DNA of 64,000 nt from Lasiosphaeris hirsuta. Lineage: Eukaryota; Ascomycota; Sordariomycetes; Sordariales; Lasiosphaeriaceae. Shown here in pieces: positions 43,413 to 55,421 of this stretch. How positions within the stretch are numbered: the first letter of the stretch is position 1; every line of letters begins with the position of its first letter. The notes under the pieces are model-generated. The model saw only the letters and a list, made by a program, of their open reading frames with translations. It did no database searches and was not told where the DNA came from. A program made the position numbers and the translations under genes. Location: positions 1,302,001 through 1,366,000 of the forward strand of contig JAUKUA010000002.1 in the NCBI GenBank assembly GCA_030549175.1, written 5' to 3'.

Positions 43413-44707
43413 AGTGTTTCGGCAATATTTTGATCTTTCTTCTCTTTGCATTTTGTCACTAGTGTCCATGATGAGGCGGTCACGCTCACTGTGTGTGGTG
43501 TGTAAGAGTCGGTCAAGCAATGCGTTTGCACTATCATTGTCCTAGAAGTATAGCAGAAGTTCCGTGACGGAGTTTGACCTTATTTATCACACATCCATCT
43601 CCAGTATTCATTCAGCCCTCCCACGAAGCCCATAAAGTTCAAATTGAGTTTTGGCTGCCGCATCCTAGGCTGTTGGCTCGGCTCTCTACGGAATAAAATA
43701 AGCGCCAATCTAACATCCTTTGCGATCACTCCTTCAGCCAACCTCACCAGCCCAATCCTCAAACGCTAAGTAACAAACGCCTTTGCGATCTGATCTTGCA
43801 GCCTATCAGGAGTTTCCGATAATAAAGCCTCTTTTCGCGTCTCCTTTTGTGAAAGACGCTAATGGCCAAGTACCGAAAATGATGTCTCCCGAAAATAGGC
43901 ACGGTTCAGAGCATATATCGACAGCCGAGATCCCCATCCTTCCATCGTCCCGTCCCTATTGGCAGAGAATGTCTGTGACACGATCTCCCCCGTGGGTCAG
44001 GGGAAGCTAGGGTGGAAAAAAGCCACTTGCATTACTGGCATCTGCTGTCTCGCGACAGGGCTGGCAGCCCGGGCCGACAATTGTCAGCGTCATCTGTCTT
44101 CCGACGGGAGTGACTCGGATTTCTAAACTATGGCCGAGTCTAGCCACCTTCCCCCTTTTGTGCATTTGCACAACTAGGAGGCCGCTGTCTATCCACTGCA
44201 GCGCTGCTATCTGCTTCGGCCAGCCAATGAAACATGCAGCAACTCATGTTAGCATGGACGTCTGGAAGTCTCCAGCCAAACCACTGCGGCGACTGAACAC
44301 TCCGATCAACAAGTGCCAAAAAAAACATAAACTTGATCTTGACCGTTGTGTTCTCTTCCACTGATTCCTCAACCACAGTCGAGTAATGGCAAAAAAATTA
44401 CAGCTACAATCCCGCATAAGCACAACACATGAACCAAGGGATGCACCGACAGGACAATCATATTTCACCTCAACCTGGCGCAAGTCTACCGGTCAAGGTA
44501 CATTGTGGTTGCTACAAGCATGTGATTCTGTTCTGGCAAACTAAAGCAGGTACAAATCAACAGTAGCGACTGACCAAATACGCGTTTCACCAGCCCAGGG
44601 CGATCGGACAATCTGATGATCAAGCCCGGGACAACACAAGCCAAAAACACAACTTGAACTCAGGCACAAACCTCTCCACACCTTTTCCACTCACACCCAA
44701 CGACCTC
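43413..44707. other. Intergenic region, no supported gene
   Basis: Only short frames without motifs. The last few hundred bases are the 3' flank of the P-type ATPase gene. Confidence 0.4.
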
Positions 44708-47700
44708 CTAAACACCCTCAACAACGAAATGAGCCCCGCCCATCCCACACCTCCTCTTCCCCGCCTTCCACGCCTCCACAATTGCGATATATATCACCGT
44801 ACACGCCGCCACCACCCCCCACTCCCACGTGATAGCATCATGCTTAAACACAGTCCGATTGACCACGGGCAGGTACACCACAGGGAACGCAATGATGAAT
44901 CCGGCACTCACAGCGCCAAACAGGAACCGATTCTTCCAAACCGTCCTAAACACCGAAAACGGCCCCTTATCCGTCTCGGGGTGCATGTTAAAAAGCGAAC
45001 GAGTAAAGTGCTTGGCCTCCCACGCCGTGACCAACAACAAGAAGGTCAACGTCGCAAACGTCGTCGCGCGCGCGCGGAAAGCGACAGCACATTGGGGGGC
45101 CCACTCCTCGTTGCAACTCTCCCCTAGCCCATCCGCGCCCGGCATGCCGTACGCGACGGACGCAAAGGCGGCGAGACACAGCCCGCCCATAGCCGTGCCG
45201 TAGACGAACTTGTCGACGATGAGCTCGCGGGTAAAGATGCCGACCGCGAGGTCGTGCGGCGGCCGCTGCATGACATCGGGCTGGGCGTCTTCGAGGCCGA
45301 GGCCGAGGGCCAGGAAGGATGAGGTGACCAGGTTGGCCCAGAGGATTTCGAGGGGGGAGAGGGGGAAGACGGAGACGCCGTGGGCATCTTTGAAGGCGAG
45401 ACCGATGAGGAGGAGGATGACTTGGGCGATGTTGGAGACTAGGAGGTGGAGGAGAAACTGCTGGTGTTAGCGGGATCCCAACGTAAAACGGTGAGGGAGA
45501 AATACCTTTTGGATGTTGTCAAACAGTCTTCTGCCCTCCTCGATCGCCGTGACGATGGACGCAAAGTTGTCATCGGTAAGCACCATATCCGCCGCCTCCT
45601 TCGCGACATCACTCCCATTCAGCCCCATGGCAATGCCCACATCGCTCTTCTTCAGCGCGGGCGAGTCATTGACGCCGTCTCCGGTCATCACGCAGAACGC
45701 CTTCCGGCGGTGCATCGCCTCAACCATCCTGACCTTTGTCGCCGGACTGCACCTGGCTAAAACCAGCGGCAGCGACGGCAATCTATCCACCTCGTCCTCG
45801 GTGAGTGCATCAAACTCGCCCGCGACCATAATCCCGCCGCTCCCCTTCAAAATGCCAATCTCCCGCGCAATCGTCGTCGCTGTCTTGACATGGTCACCAG
45901 TCAGCATATGCACGGTAATCCCGGCATCCTGGCACTTCTTCACAGCCGCGGCGGACTCGGGCCGCGGGGGATCGTATATCCCGACCAGCCCAAGAAACGT
46001 CAGGCCCGTCTCGGCTGCGCCCCGGCGATCGCCGGCATCACCCCCGGGATAAAGCGACGCGTCGGCAGCAAAGGTCTCGGCACCCACCTCGCGTCTCGCG
46101 ACGCAGAGAACCCGCAGCCCCTCGGCTGCAAACTCGTCCGCCTCAGACACGATCTGGAACTTTTCCACGTCGGTGAGTTTCATCAGCGGTAACAGCGCCT
46201 CCAGCGCGCCCTTGGTGTGGGCGGTCGCCGTGGTGCCGTCGGTGTAGATGACCGTCATCCGCTTGCATGATGAGTCGAACCCGAACTCGGCAAGGAGGGA
46301 AAAGTCGGCCGAGGTGAGCAGGGTAGACTTTCCCAAGCCAAAACGGTGCGCGAGGACCTGCAAGGCAATTTCCGTCGGCTCGCCTTGGGCGGTGTGCTCT
46401 TCAGTCACGGCGGCGTTGTTGCACAGAGCAATTGTCTCGAGGAAATCCCGCAGCAGGGCGGGTTGTTTCTCGGCCATGGCTGGGGGGACACCGTTGACAA
46501 GAACAAGGCCGCCGGCAGGGTCAAACGGGTGTGTCGTGTTAGTGACCGACGCGGTAGACCCGTCGGCGAGCCAGACGCGCTTGGCAACCATCTTTCCCTG
46601 CGTCAGGGTGCCGGTTTTGTCCGAGCAGATGTTGGTCACGCCGCCGACGGCCTCGAGGGCGGCCAGGCGACGGATGATGACGTTGCCGCGAGCCATGGAG
46701 CGTGTTCCCAGGGCCGTGGCGATTGTGAGCACGGCGATGAGCGACTCGGGGATCACGGCAACGGCGACACAGATCCCGTAGATGAGCACATCGCTGGTGA
46801 CGTGCCAGCGCGAGGTCGAGAAGACGATGATGGCTAGTAGGATGGCCAGCGCAAAAAGCAGCAGCGCAAACTTGCTTAGTGTCACCTGCAGCGGCGTGCC
46901 GTCCAGCCCCAGGAGGACGCGGAAGAAATCCTGTATTTTGTTGAGGATTCGTCGGACCCCGCGCACGTTCTCGTCGCGCGCCGGGCCGCGGCCCCCTCGG
47001 AGAAGAAGGGCAATCTTGCCGACCTCGGTGACCATGCCGGTGGCGACGACGATGCCGGTGGCCCGGCCGCGTGTAATGGTGCTGGCCGAGTACACCATGT
47101 TAGTGCGGTCGCCGAGCGGCACGTCGCGGTCCTTGAGGACCAGCTCGGCGTGCTTGCTGACGGCGAGCGACTCGCCCGTCAGCAGCGCCTCATCGGTCGA
47201 CAGGTTGATGGCGTGAGACAAGCGCAGATCCGCGGGCACGACATCGCCCACGCCCAGGCGGACAATGTCGCCGGGGACCAGGTGTTCGGCGCGGATCGTC
47301 TCGACGCGGCCGGCGCGCACGGCCTTGCAGGTCGGGGCCGACAGAGCATACAGGGCTTGGATGGTCTGCTCGGCGCGCAGATCCTGGAGGAAGCCGACGA
47401 CGATGTTGAAGACGATGACGGCAATGATGACGCCGCCCTCGATATTATCGTGGATGGCGAACGACAGCACCATGGTGATGACGAGCACAAGAGTTAGGCT
47501 GTTGGAAACCTGCCTTAGGAGAATCGTCCACACGGATAGCCCTTTAGCACCCTCAACCGTGTTAGGGCCATGGTGCTGCAGGCGGCGGGCCGCCTCGGCG
47601 GCGTCGAGGCCATGGTCGGCATCGGTGCTGAGCAGCACGCAGACGCCCGGGGCCGAGAGAGTGTGGGCCGACTCGGGGTGGAAGGCCGGGGCGGAGTCGT

Positions 47701-47839
47701 CGTCGGTCACGAGGGTGCCGGCGAGAGTGGGCGAGGCCGAGGGTGCGATGGACGCGGAAAGGGATGCGGGGTGGGATGTGAGGCCACGTATAGGAGGCTC
47801 CGTCTGCCCCTCGACGTCCAGGTCGTTCTCTGTCCCCAT
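44708..47839 (-). CDS. P-type ATPase, ENA-like Na+/K+ exporter (type IID)
   Basis: Exons 47839-45506 and 45460-44708 (45-nt intron GTATTT...ACCAG) give 1028 residues, the usual size for fungal ENA ATPases. Motifs appear in order: actuator LLTGES at about 220, membrane-helix-4 motif AVIPESLIAVLTIA, phosphorylation site ICSDKTGTLTQGKM (Asp about 408), nucleotide-binding KGALEALLP, hinge MTGDGVNDSPALK at about 717, and VGIAMG. Ten membrane helices can be assigned, four of them after the hinge including LEILWANLVTSSFLALGLGL. The sequence GGVTNICSDKTGTLTQGKMVAK after VIPESLIAV is more ENA-like than Ca2+-pump-like. ENA pumps extrude Na+ or K+ at the plasma membrane at high salt or alkaline pH. The N-terminal 60 residues are Ser/Ala-rich and probably disordered. 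Confidence 0.9.
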
Positions 47840-48642
47840 TCAATAATAGTGCTCGCCGGTAACCAGAGCGGTTTGTTGGGGTTGGAAGAGCGAGAGGAAG
47901 CGACCCTGGGGCGACGGGCCAGGGTTTATCAATCTCATCATCTCATCTCGGGTCGCCGACGCCATCCGATGCTGCCCCACGCCACTCACACGGGGCCACG
48001 CCGTGTGGAAAAAAAGAGTCGGTTGGTGTGTGTTAGCCAAGATGCCCAAAACCCTTGCCAATCCTTGCCAAGGGCAGCAACCCATGGCGAACTTGGATGG
48101 CTGGCCTATCACGCGACCGACGAGTCTGCAAAACCCCCGCCCAGAGACCGCTGGGAGCGAGGGGAGCGGGGCCGGGTGGCTGTGCCGCTTCGAGCACTCT
48201 TTCTTGGCGGACATGGCGGGCTTCCTTCCTTGCTCGACCGCCAGAGCAATCACCTGCCTTTGTGCCCGTAGTCTGATTGTCACCTTCCTTGATTGCTGCC
48301 CTCTGATGCGCGCCAATGCTTGGAGACCCCAATTGCGGGGTTGATGCTATCGATAATCATCTCCCCATTGTCAGTCCAGCTGGAAGTAGAGATTGAGAAG
48401 AAACGGAGATGAGAAACGGTCGTGGGTGGAATGTCAGGACACGAGGCTCAGTCACAGAGAGTCGGTGTGCAGGATCCATGTCAGCCGTCATCGTGTTTGT
48501 TTTTCGGTCCCCGGACAGTCCAAAGACGGTATTCCGGGGGATCCGGCGCGAACGGTCCCATGGATTGAGCATGCGCCTGTCTCAGGCATTTGTACCCTAC
48601 AAATTTTATTTTCCCACATGCTGGAAGCAATTGGCCAGCGCG
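47840..48642. other. Promoter region of the P-type ATPase
   Basis: No gene is supported. Open frames on both strands lack motifs and are probably composition effects in GC-rich DNA. Confidence 0.4.
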
Positions 48643-49246
48643 TCAGCCAAAGACGCCAATCCGGAGCATCAGCTCTTGGCGCGGCGTCTGGAGGATGGCG
48701 GCCAGCGTCTCGGCGTCGGGCACGCCCTCCTTGCCGTACGGTTTCTGGAGCAAGTCCCTGATCCTCTCGTACTTTGTCCCGAGTCCGTCGGCGTCCGGCC
48801 ATGCCATGCTCTCCTCCAGCCGCTCGAGGTCGGCCACAACCTCTGGGGCCAGATGCAGTTCCAGCTCATCCCACGCAATGTTCAGCTGCTTCTCAAAGCT
48901 GTCCTCGGTCGTGTCGAGCTGCTGCAGGTGTCGCAGCATGGCGTTGACCTGGACCCCCATTAGTATTCAGTTGATCGTAATGGCAACTGTAAAATTTTTT
49001 CTTAAAAAACTACGAGGTACCCACACTGTCATAGTCGGACACGCGGCAATGCGCCTCGCCGCCGCGGGCAACGTGGTGCTCGAGCGCGGGGGTGACGACC
49101 AGATCCTCGACGATCAGGAACCGGCCCAGCGTCCAGATGAACTCGGTCGCATCGCGGGGACGCGTCGGGTCGCTCTCGACCAGCCCGTTGAAGGCCTTCT
49201 TGATGAGCGCGTGGTCGGCGCTGACGACGTCGGAAATGGGCGGCAT
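48643..49246 (-). CDS. Hemerythrin-like (HHE) cation-binding protein
   Basis: Exons 49246-49025 and 48948-48643 (76-nt intron, GTGGGT...TCCAG, phase 0) give 175 residues. The text matches fungal HHE-domain proteins: ISDVVSADHALIKKAF at the N-terminus, FLIVEDLVVTPALEHHV at about 43-59, RHLQQLDTTEDSF at about 80-92 and ELELHLAPEV at about 102-111. Candidate di-iron ligands are His12, Glu47, His57 or His58, His81 and His106. There is no signal peptide, so it is likely cytosolic. The physiological role of fungal HHE proteins is not settled; oxygen or iron sensing and stress roles have been suggested. It lies on the same strand upstream of the ATPase, but 0.8 kb apart, so it is transcribed independently. 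Confidence 0.8.
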
Positions 49247-50404
49247 CGTGGGCGAAGAAAGTGGTGAAGCGGTCTGACGTCACTGATTGGTGGTGCGAGA
49301 AGATTTGGCCGAGAAGATTTGGCTGAGCTTGGAGGGGAAAAGTGGAGCAAACACCGATTTCCACAGTAGGTTGAAGCTGGGAAGCAGAACCTCGATGTAA
49401 GGTACCACCAGCTGAGGTTGCACTGAGGCTGAAGAACGTTCTTTTTCTTCTAGAAGATAGACAACAGCCTATGCCCCACCAACCTACGGAAGGCCTAGCT
49501 GCCCAGCTACAACTGACATGGACAGGGCCTTCAATTTGGCCATTTACCGACTTTTCGCCAACTGCATCGACGCTTTCCATTTTGCATCGCATCAAAGGGC
49601 CTACTGGTCACATCTTCCGCATCAAAGGGCTTAGAAATGGCCTCATGCAGGCAGTTGTTATCTTCTAGAAGTGCAAGGCATCATTGATAAGTTGGCCGTC
49701 AAGAAGGTGCTGATGTCTGCTAGGCCCCAACCCTGAAACTTTGTTCCAAGACAGCCACTTGACAAAACAATTCCTACAAAGGTCCATCCAGGTGTTTCTA
49801 AGTGAGACCACTCTTCTTTATTCGCATCAGGTAGAAAAAGCCTGCCAAGCAACGCCCCTGGCTCCCATCCAACCTTGCCCTCACATCGAACCACCCACCC
49901 CCCATTGCACAACTGGATAACCAACCACAGGTAAGGCCCCTCGCCGTCCCGTTCTATTCCTCCTCTGGCTGACTTGCATTTTTTTCAATTTTTTTTTTTC
50001 AAAGATACACTGCCTATCAACCTTCTGACTGTTCAACGGCGCCTTTCCTTGGGCTACATAGGTTAAACTTGGGGGAACTTGGGGGGTTGAAGTGAGATGG
50101 ACATCTCCGACTTGGTATGGCGGCAGTTGTTGGCCATCCTGAAGTGTGCGGTGTATTTGGACTCATTACTGTTCCGAGCGTCACTGAAGATCGTGGTGCT
50201 GTGTATCATGGAAAGGGTTCTGTGGAGCTGGTGGAGGTATTTCTGGGGAGCTTGATAAACAACACTGGGATCGCTCACTCCACGCACATGTCAGAGAGAT
50301 GGTTTATCATACACACGAGAGCAGGAGCAACCAGGCATCTTAGCCTCTAGAGATTGCTCTTATTCGTAGCAACTCAGCCGACTACAACACCTCAAGTACA
50401 TGAA
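49247..50404. other. Intergenic region, no supported gene
   Basis: Only short frames. T-runs near 49979-49999. Nothing recognised. Confidence 0.4.
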
Positions 50405-51277
50405 CTATCTTTGACCCGGTCCTCGGTTTCCTTGAGCTCGGTTCTCATCAAGAACCGGCATCACAACAAACCGCTGAGTCGGTATGACTGTCCTTGGCCT
50501 CCCTAGAATCGGCTCCTGTTCCTCCCTCGGCCTCCACCTCAGCCCATTTTGGCCACTCTCATCCCTCTCCAGTAGCGTACTCAGAAGATCCCCGGTAATT
50601 ATATTCCTCCGCCCGCCAGCCCCTTGGCGCACCATATCATCAAAATCATACCCCCTATCCACAGCTCTCCGATACTTTACCAACATCTGGTTCAACACCT
50701 CATCCACCGTCATTGTCAACCACCTCGTCGCGGTCAATGGGTCCCCAATCCCTAGATTCTCACAAAACATTCGCCGCCGAAAGTGCAGCACCCGCCGTTG
50801 CCACTGCGCCAGGCCGTCGGTCGACCTCGGCAGGAAGCTCTCCACCTCGCCGTGCACGTCGCCAAACACCATGTGGCGGTCGATCCACGCCCGGTACCAC
50901 CCACCTACAAAGTACGGGTCAGGGTGGACGTTGCAGCCGCCCGTCAGGCACGCGAGGATCTGGACGTAGTTCTTGGTTTCTTGCACCAACCGGGTGTGGG
51001 ATAGGATCCTTGCGGGGTCGTCTTGCGAGCGCCTTGCGGGATTTATCATAAAGTTCTCGGGCTCGCGGTAGAGAGGGACTACGAGGTTGGGATTGGCGCG
51101 CTCGCGGGCGAATTCGGCCTCTTCGTTGTGGAGGCGTATTTCCTTCCAGTGTTGGGCTGTTAGGCTGGCGACGAGGGCTACTCCCTGGGACGCGGGAGCC
51201 GAATTGGGGATGAAGGTGGGGATGAAGGCCGTGTTGTTTGAGGAGTTGGAAGGCATGTTGCGTGAGCTAGAAGGCAT
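50405..51277 (-). CDS. Hypothetical protein of 290 residues
   Basis: A single-exon frame begins at the ATG at 51277 (MPSSSRNMPSNSSNN). The open frame extends a little further upstream, but without an ATG. Ser/Asn-rich residues 1-40 are followed by a helix-rich body with HWKEIRLHNEEAEFARER, VVPLYREPENFMINPAR, LVQETKNYVQILACLTGGCN, WYRAWIDRHMVFGDVHGEVE, LHFRRRMFCENLGIGDPLTA and VDEVLNQMLVKYRRAVDRGY. The C-terminus is basic and Pro-rich (RPREEQEPILGRPRTVIPTQ). Codon use looks normal for a real gene. No signal peptide, membrane segment or family is recognised. Confidence 0.65.
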   Translation of the reverse strand: MPSSSRNMPSNSSNNTAFIPTFIPNSAPASQGVALVASLTAQHWKEIRLHNEEAEFARERANPNLVVPLYREPENFMINPARRSQDDPARILSHTRLVQETKNYVQILACLTGGCNVHPDPYFVGGWYRAWIDRHMVFGDVHGEVESFLPRSTDGLAQWQRRVLHFRRRMFCENLGIGDPLTATRWLTMTVDEVLNQMLVKYRRAVDRGYDFDDMVRQGAGGRRNIITGDLLSTLLERDESGQNGLRWRPREEQEPILGRPRTVIPTQRFVVMPVLDENRAQGNRGPGQR

Positions 51278-51781
51278 GTTGCTTTGAACCGAAAAACATG
51301 TTTTCAAAGTTCATTGTGATGGTCGGCGAAATAGTAGCAGGGATTAAAGTTATGTCGAGAAAGTTTTGAGGCTTTGGTGATGATATAGGTAGTTTGGTTG
51401 GTTTGGAGTAACAGTGAATTGACAGGATGTGATTTGAAGTTTGGGAGCAGGAGAGGATGTAACAGATTGACGGCAGATTCATTAGGAGGGGGGGGGGGGG
51501 GATATATAGGTAAAAGGCAACCATTCGGAGAAAGCTTTAGGTAGTCTGTTGAAACCTTGAGTTATATTTTTGACAAAACTTACACATCAAAGACTTTCTG
51601 CCCTATAAGCTTGCTCTACGCACCTAAGGTTGATCTACGCACCTCTCCGGGTTGGGAAAAGGCGTAAACCGTCTCAAACTCAAATAAGTTTGGGTGATAT
51701 CGTCGACACCATTAGGTCCAGAAATGTCCGCATGACATCCAAGCAATAAGTACGCAAAAGTCCAGTCACCAACGCCCTACC
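51278..51781. other. Promoter region of the hypothetical gene, with a poly-G run
   Basis: Holds about 14 G near 51488-51501. No gene is supported. Confidence 0.4.
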
Positions 51782-53554
51782 CTACAGCGGCTTCAGGTTG
51801 ACATGAACAGTCAGCGGTTTCCGGAACACCGTCTCTTCAGCCCCGAGACTAGAAAGCTCCGCAGGCAGGGGCAGGAACTCAAAGTTGAGCATCAGGGTGG
51901 CAATGATAATTCGTATCTCAAGCATGGCTAACCGTTTTCCTACAAGACCGGTGTTAGATTTCTCTCACGCGTGCATCGTCCGATCAAAAAGCTCACCAAA
52001 GCAGCCCCTAAACCCACCACCAAATGTCAGAGCTGGCAGCGAGTAGGCGTCGAAGACTTCGTTGCCCTTGTTGTCCTGGGCCAACCACCGACGAGGCTCG
52101 AACCGATCCAGCTCTCTGCCGCTCGGGCCGTCAAACCCACCCCGTGTACGCTTCGACTGAGCGGTCTGGGATGTCGCGCTGCGGCAGCTTTCGTCTACTT
52201 CAAAAGGCTCGTCGCGGATGCGCAGGTTCAACAGGACATTTGTCCCGGCGGGGATGCGGTGGCCAAGGACCTCGGTATCCACCAGCGCGCGGCGCGTGGT
52301 GATGGCGGCGGTGGCAGAGCAGCGAGCCGTCTCCTCGATTGTAGCATCCAGGATGGGGATGTCGGCCTCGAGAATAGCGCTCGACGTTGGGAACTTTTCA
52401 CCATCGAAAGCGGCAAGCACAGCGCCCCGGAGGTTGGCCTGCGCGCGGGGGTTGAGCGCCATGAACTTGACGAACCACGACAGCGTAGCGGCCGTCGAAT
52501 CGTGGCCGGCTAGCAACATCAGCCAAAGCTCGTCGAGCATGGCCGGATCGCGGGTCGGATCAGGAGCCGGCTTCCCCTCCTTCTTGGCCGTCATGATCTC
52601 GCGCCGGAGCACAAAGTCCATGGCGCACGTGTCGTGCTCAGAGTCGCCCTCACCCTCCTCGCGTCCGCCGCTGGATGATGCTTCCGAAAGGCGGTGGAAT
52701 CGGTCACAGGCGCGGGTCATGATCTTCTGAACTTCATCGTGGCCGATGCGCTTGAAGCGCCGGTAGGAAGGCGTGAGAGACATGAAGAAGTAGGTCAGGG
52801 CCGGCCAGAGCGACCCCACACCCGCGTTGATGATGCTGCTCCCCTTTTCGACAGCGAACCGGACCACCTCGACCAAGCGAGCCGTCTCCGAACCATCCAT
52901 CTCCTGCCCTCGTAGCCTCGCCATCTCGAGCCGGAGGACGCCAATCTTGGACCCCAGAACGGCGACCCAGATGGCATCGAGCGCGGTGGACTGAAAGTCT
53001 TCGGACACGTCGAAGGACTGGCCAGCCCCTGCCCTCTCGGCCTTGAGGGTCCACAGCTCCACGAGCTCCCGGGCGGCCGTCTGGAGATTCGGCGCCACGA
53101 CGCGCCGGAGGAAATCGGGATGCATGACATCGGACCACAGCCGCTTCTGCGCTTTGAGGGCAGGCGTGGTGAGCTGCGCGAGGGTGGAATGCGGTAGGAT
53201 CTGGCTGAAGAGGTGCGTGGTGAGTTCGGACCGGTCAAACTCCTTGTTGCGCCGCAAGAGGATGTCTTCCACTTCGCGAGGGTCGTCAATGACAATGGAT
53301 GGCGTGGTTATCGATGTCAGGAGGAATTGCACGACGGGCGAGCCGAGATTACGACACAAGGCGAACACGGCCGCGCTGGGTTCCCGCGTCCGCTGTCCCA
53401 TGCCCTTGACGGTCGGGCCATCGCCAAACATCCGCTTCGTCGACTCGGGAAAGTGCGGCAGGCCGGGGAGCGGCACTGGGAGCAGTCTCCAAAACGCATA
53501 GCCAAGCGAAAGCGCGATGGACGCACCCACGATGAGGTAAACGTTATACGCCAT
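51782..53554 (-). CDS. Cytochrome P450
   Basis: Exons 53554-51997 and 51939-51782 (57-nt intron GTGAGC...TTGTAG) give 571 residues. The ATG at 53554 (MAYNVYLIVGASIALSLGYA) directly starts the membrane anchor. A further upstream start at 53599 would add 15 residues before the anchor. The I-helix is LMLLAGHDSTAATLSWF, the K-helix ExxR is in EETARCSA, and the haem loop is LTFGGGFRGCFGKRLAMLE, a classical FxxGxRxCxG with Cys at about 518. An unusual, Ser/Thr/Arg-rich hydrophilic insertion (CRSATSQTAQSKRTRGG) sits before the PERF-like FEPRRW region. It is of the fungal secondary-metabolism type. It lies 4.7 kb from the repeat-peptide precursor, so a role in its modification is possible but not shown. 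Confidence 0.87.
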
Positions 53555-54129
53555 AGCCAGGCACCCCAGGTTTTTGGTGGCGTCCGAGATTTCTCTCAAA
53601 GCACTTTTTCGGCCGGTGGTGCGAAATGGATGAGTCGTCGGTTCATTTCAGCCTAGCGATGCAGGAGGCGGGGTGGAGCGGCGGGCATGCCCTGCTTTGA
53701 TATGTGTGCTCGATGGCACCCTTTGCTGACGAGGAGAGCACAAAAGTGCGAAGGAGCGGGTTGTTCTACTCCGCCGTCTCCGAGAAGGAGCCACGGTCGC
53801 AGTGGGCGTTGGCGGCACGTGCGCTATGTCTCCCAATCAGCGCTTGGGGCCAAGCCCGTTGGCACATGCTTGCGCCATTGCATCTATCCGTACATGGTAT
53901 GCTCTTGTCCTTGTGGGGGTTTGACTGTTGGAGGTCTGATAGATACAAAAGTGGTTGTCTTGCTCACCAAGGGATCTTTGCGATGACGATGCTCAACACT
54001 GGCAACTTGAACGGCGCTGGCTGTTATATCAACCTGCCCCAGGCGACAACAGCTCTAGGCGAGGTTTTATAAAGAGTGTGTACCTGAGCTTGGATTCTGC
54101 ATTACCTCACCAGGCCGCTATGTTGCAAC
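53555..54129. other. Intergenic region between P450 and GNAT genes
   Basis: Promoter of the P450 gene and 3' flank of the GNAT gene. Nothing else is recognised. Confidence 0.4.
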
Positions 54130-54946
54130 TCAAACCCTCCCAGGCTGCTCGTAAACAAGGAAGTAATCGCAAAACAGCCCGGGGCCGCCATACTGCGAAT
54201 TATCCTGGACAATCTCCCTCTCCATCCGGAAGCCCAACCGCCGGTACACGGGCACGCCGGGTTTCATGGCACGAACGAAGATGTCAAGACCCAGCTTCTC
54301 GGCCTGTTGCATCCCACTGCGGACTAGATCAGTGGCGACGCCGCGTCGCTGATGCCTAGGGTGGACGGCGAGGTAGTCGAGTACTATTTTTCATTAGCAT
54401 TAAATCTATGATGTCGGTGGAGGGTATAGGGAGAGGGGTACGCATACTCATATACTCCTTGCGGCCCAATATCTCCTTTTCTATCTCTCGTGGCCCATCC
54501 GAGAGCGGGTCTGTATCAGAACGCGGGTCCCACACAGCCGTCTCAGCCACGCGATCTATCTCGGCCTCTTCTTCTGAGGACACTGTTGGCACCATTGCCT
54601 CGGGCCATGCCGGCTCATTTCCCCCCTTTTCGGACGTGATGGTGGTTGAGTGTGAGGCGGGAATCGACCACCGCACGTACCCCAAAATCTCCCCCGTTGC
54701 CGTATCCACAGCCTTTTGGTGTCGCGCCGTAGCTCGATTTCGCAAAAGTGTGCGTGGGTACCGCAGTGCGATCTGCGAGATGTGGTACTCGAGCGTGCGG
54801 TGTTGCCACTCGAGACGCCAATGGGGGTCAGCCCAGAAGGCGGGGATGTTGTTCGCCGCGAGGGCGGGGCCGTCCGCTACCGTGACACTTGTGATTGCGA
54901 AAGCCTTCCTTCCGCCAGACGACTCCATCGATGTTTCTGTTGCCAT
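54130..54946 (-). CDS. GNAT-family N-acetyltransferase
   Basis: Exons 54946-54448 and 54383-54130 (64-nt intron GTATGC...AATAG) give 250 residues. The N-terminal half (FAITSVTVADGPALAANNIP, then ALRYPRTLLRNRATARHQKA and GEILGYVRWSIP) is the fungal GNAT arrangement, with beta-strands 1-4 and a variable acidic loop. The acetyl-CoA site spans the intron: ILDYLAVHPRHQRRGVATDL (V-H-P-x-x-Q-R-R-G-V-A, matching Q/RxxGxG/A). It is followed by AEKLGLDIFVRAMKPGVPVY and YRRLGFRMEREI. It is a small soluble enzyme transferring acetyl from acetyl-CoA to an amine. The substrate cannot be told. Confidence 0.85.
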
Positions 54947-55421
54947 TGCCGTTTCCGTTTCCGTGGTAATACTTGATCGCGTTCCCGGAAGTGTGTGCGA
55001 GGAAAGTTTTGAGGAAACCGGGCGGGTTCAGGTACCTTGCGGATTTATAACAACACTGTCCAGATCGACGTTGTGCCTCCAATGTGAAAAGAGCGGTCAC
55101 GGGTTCAATGGCTGCGGAAAGTACGTGTCCCGCTAACTGGTCATCCGAAATCCGACCGGTACGGAGATCACTGCAACACCATCTTTTTATCCGCTTATTG
55201 CCGGTCCGATATGCGCCGCACAGCAAATCCCGGGGCTCTGAGTGCATGTCCCAAGCGGAGGGAGGTAACAAGAAGGGAAGACACGAAAATTGGATGTTGA
55301 GCGGGTGCGTTGCAACTTCGGAAAGAGCAGGTAAACCCCAATTCTTTTGAGCTACGCCATTTTCGCAGCTACCTTACCTACTTACCTAACTACCTAGGTA
55401 CTCCATGAGGCTTACGTCTCA
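54947..55421. other. Spacer between the GNAT gene and the ferric-reductase-like gene
   Basis: Promoter of the GNAT gene. It holds a cluster of TACCTA/CCTAGGTA words at about 55370-55402 next to the end of the reductase gene. Confidence 0.45.
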
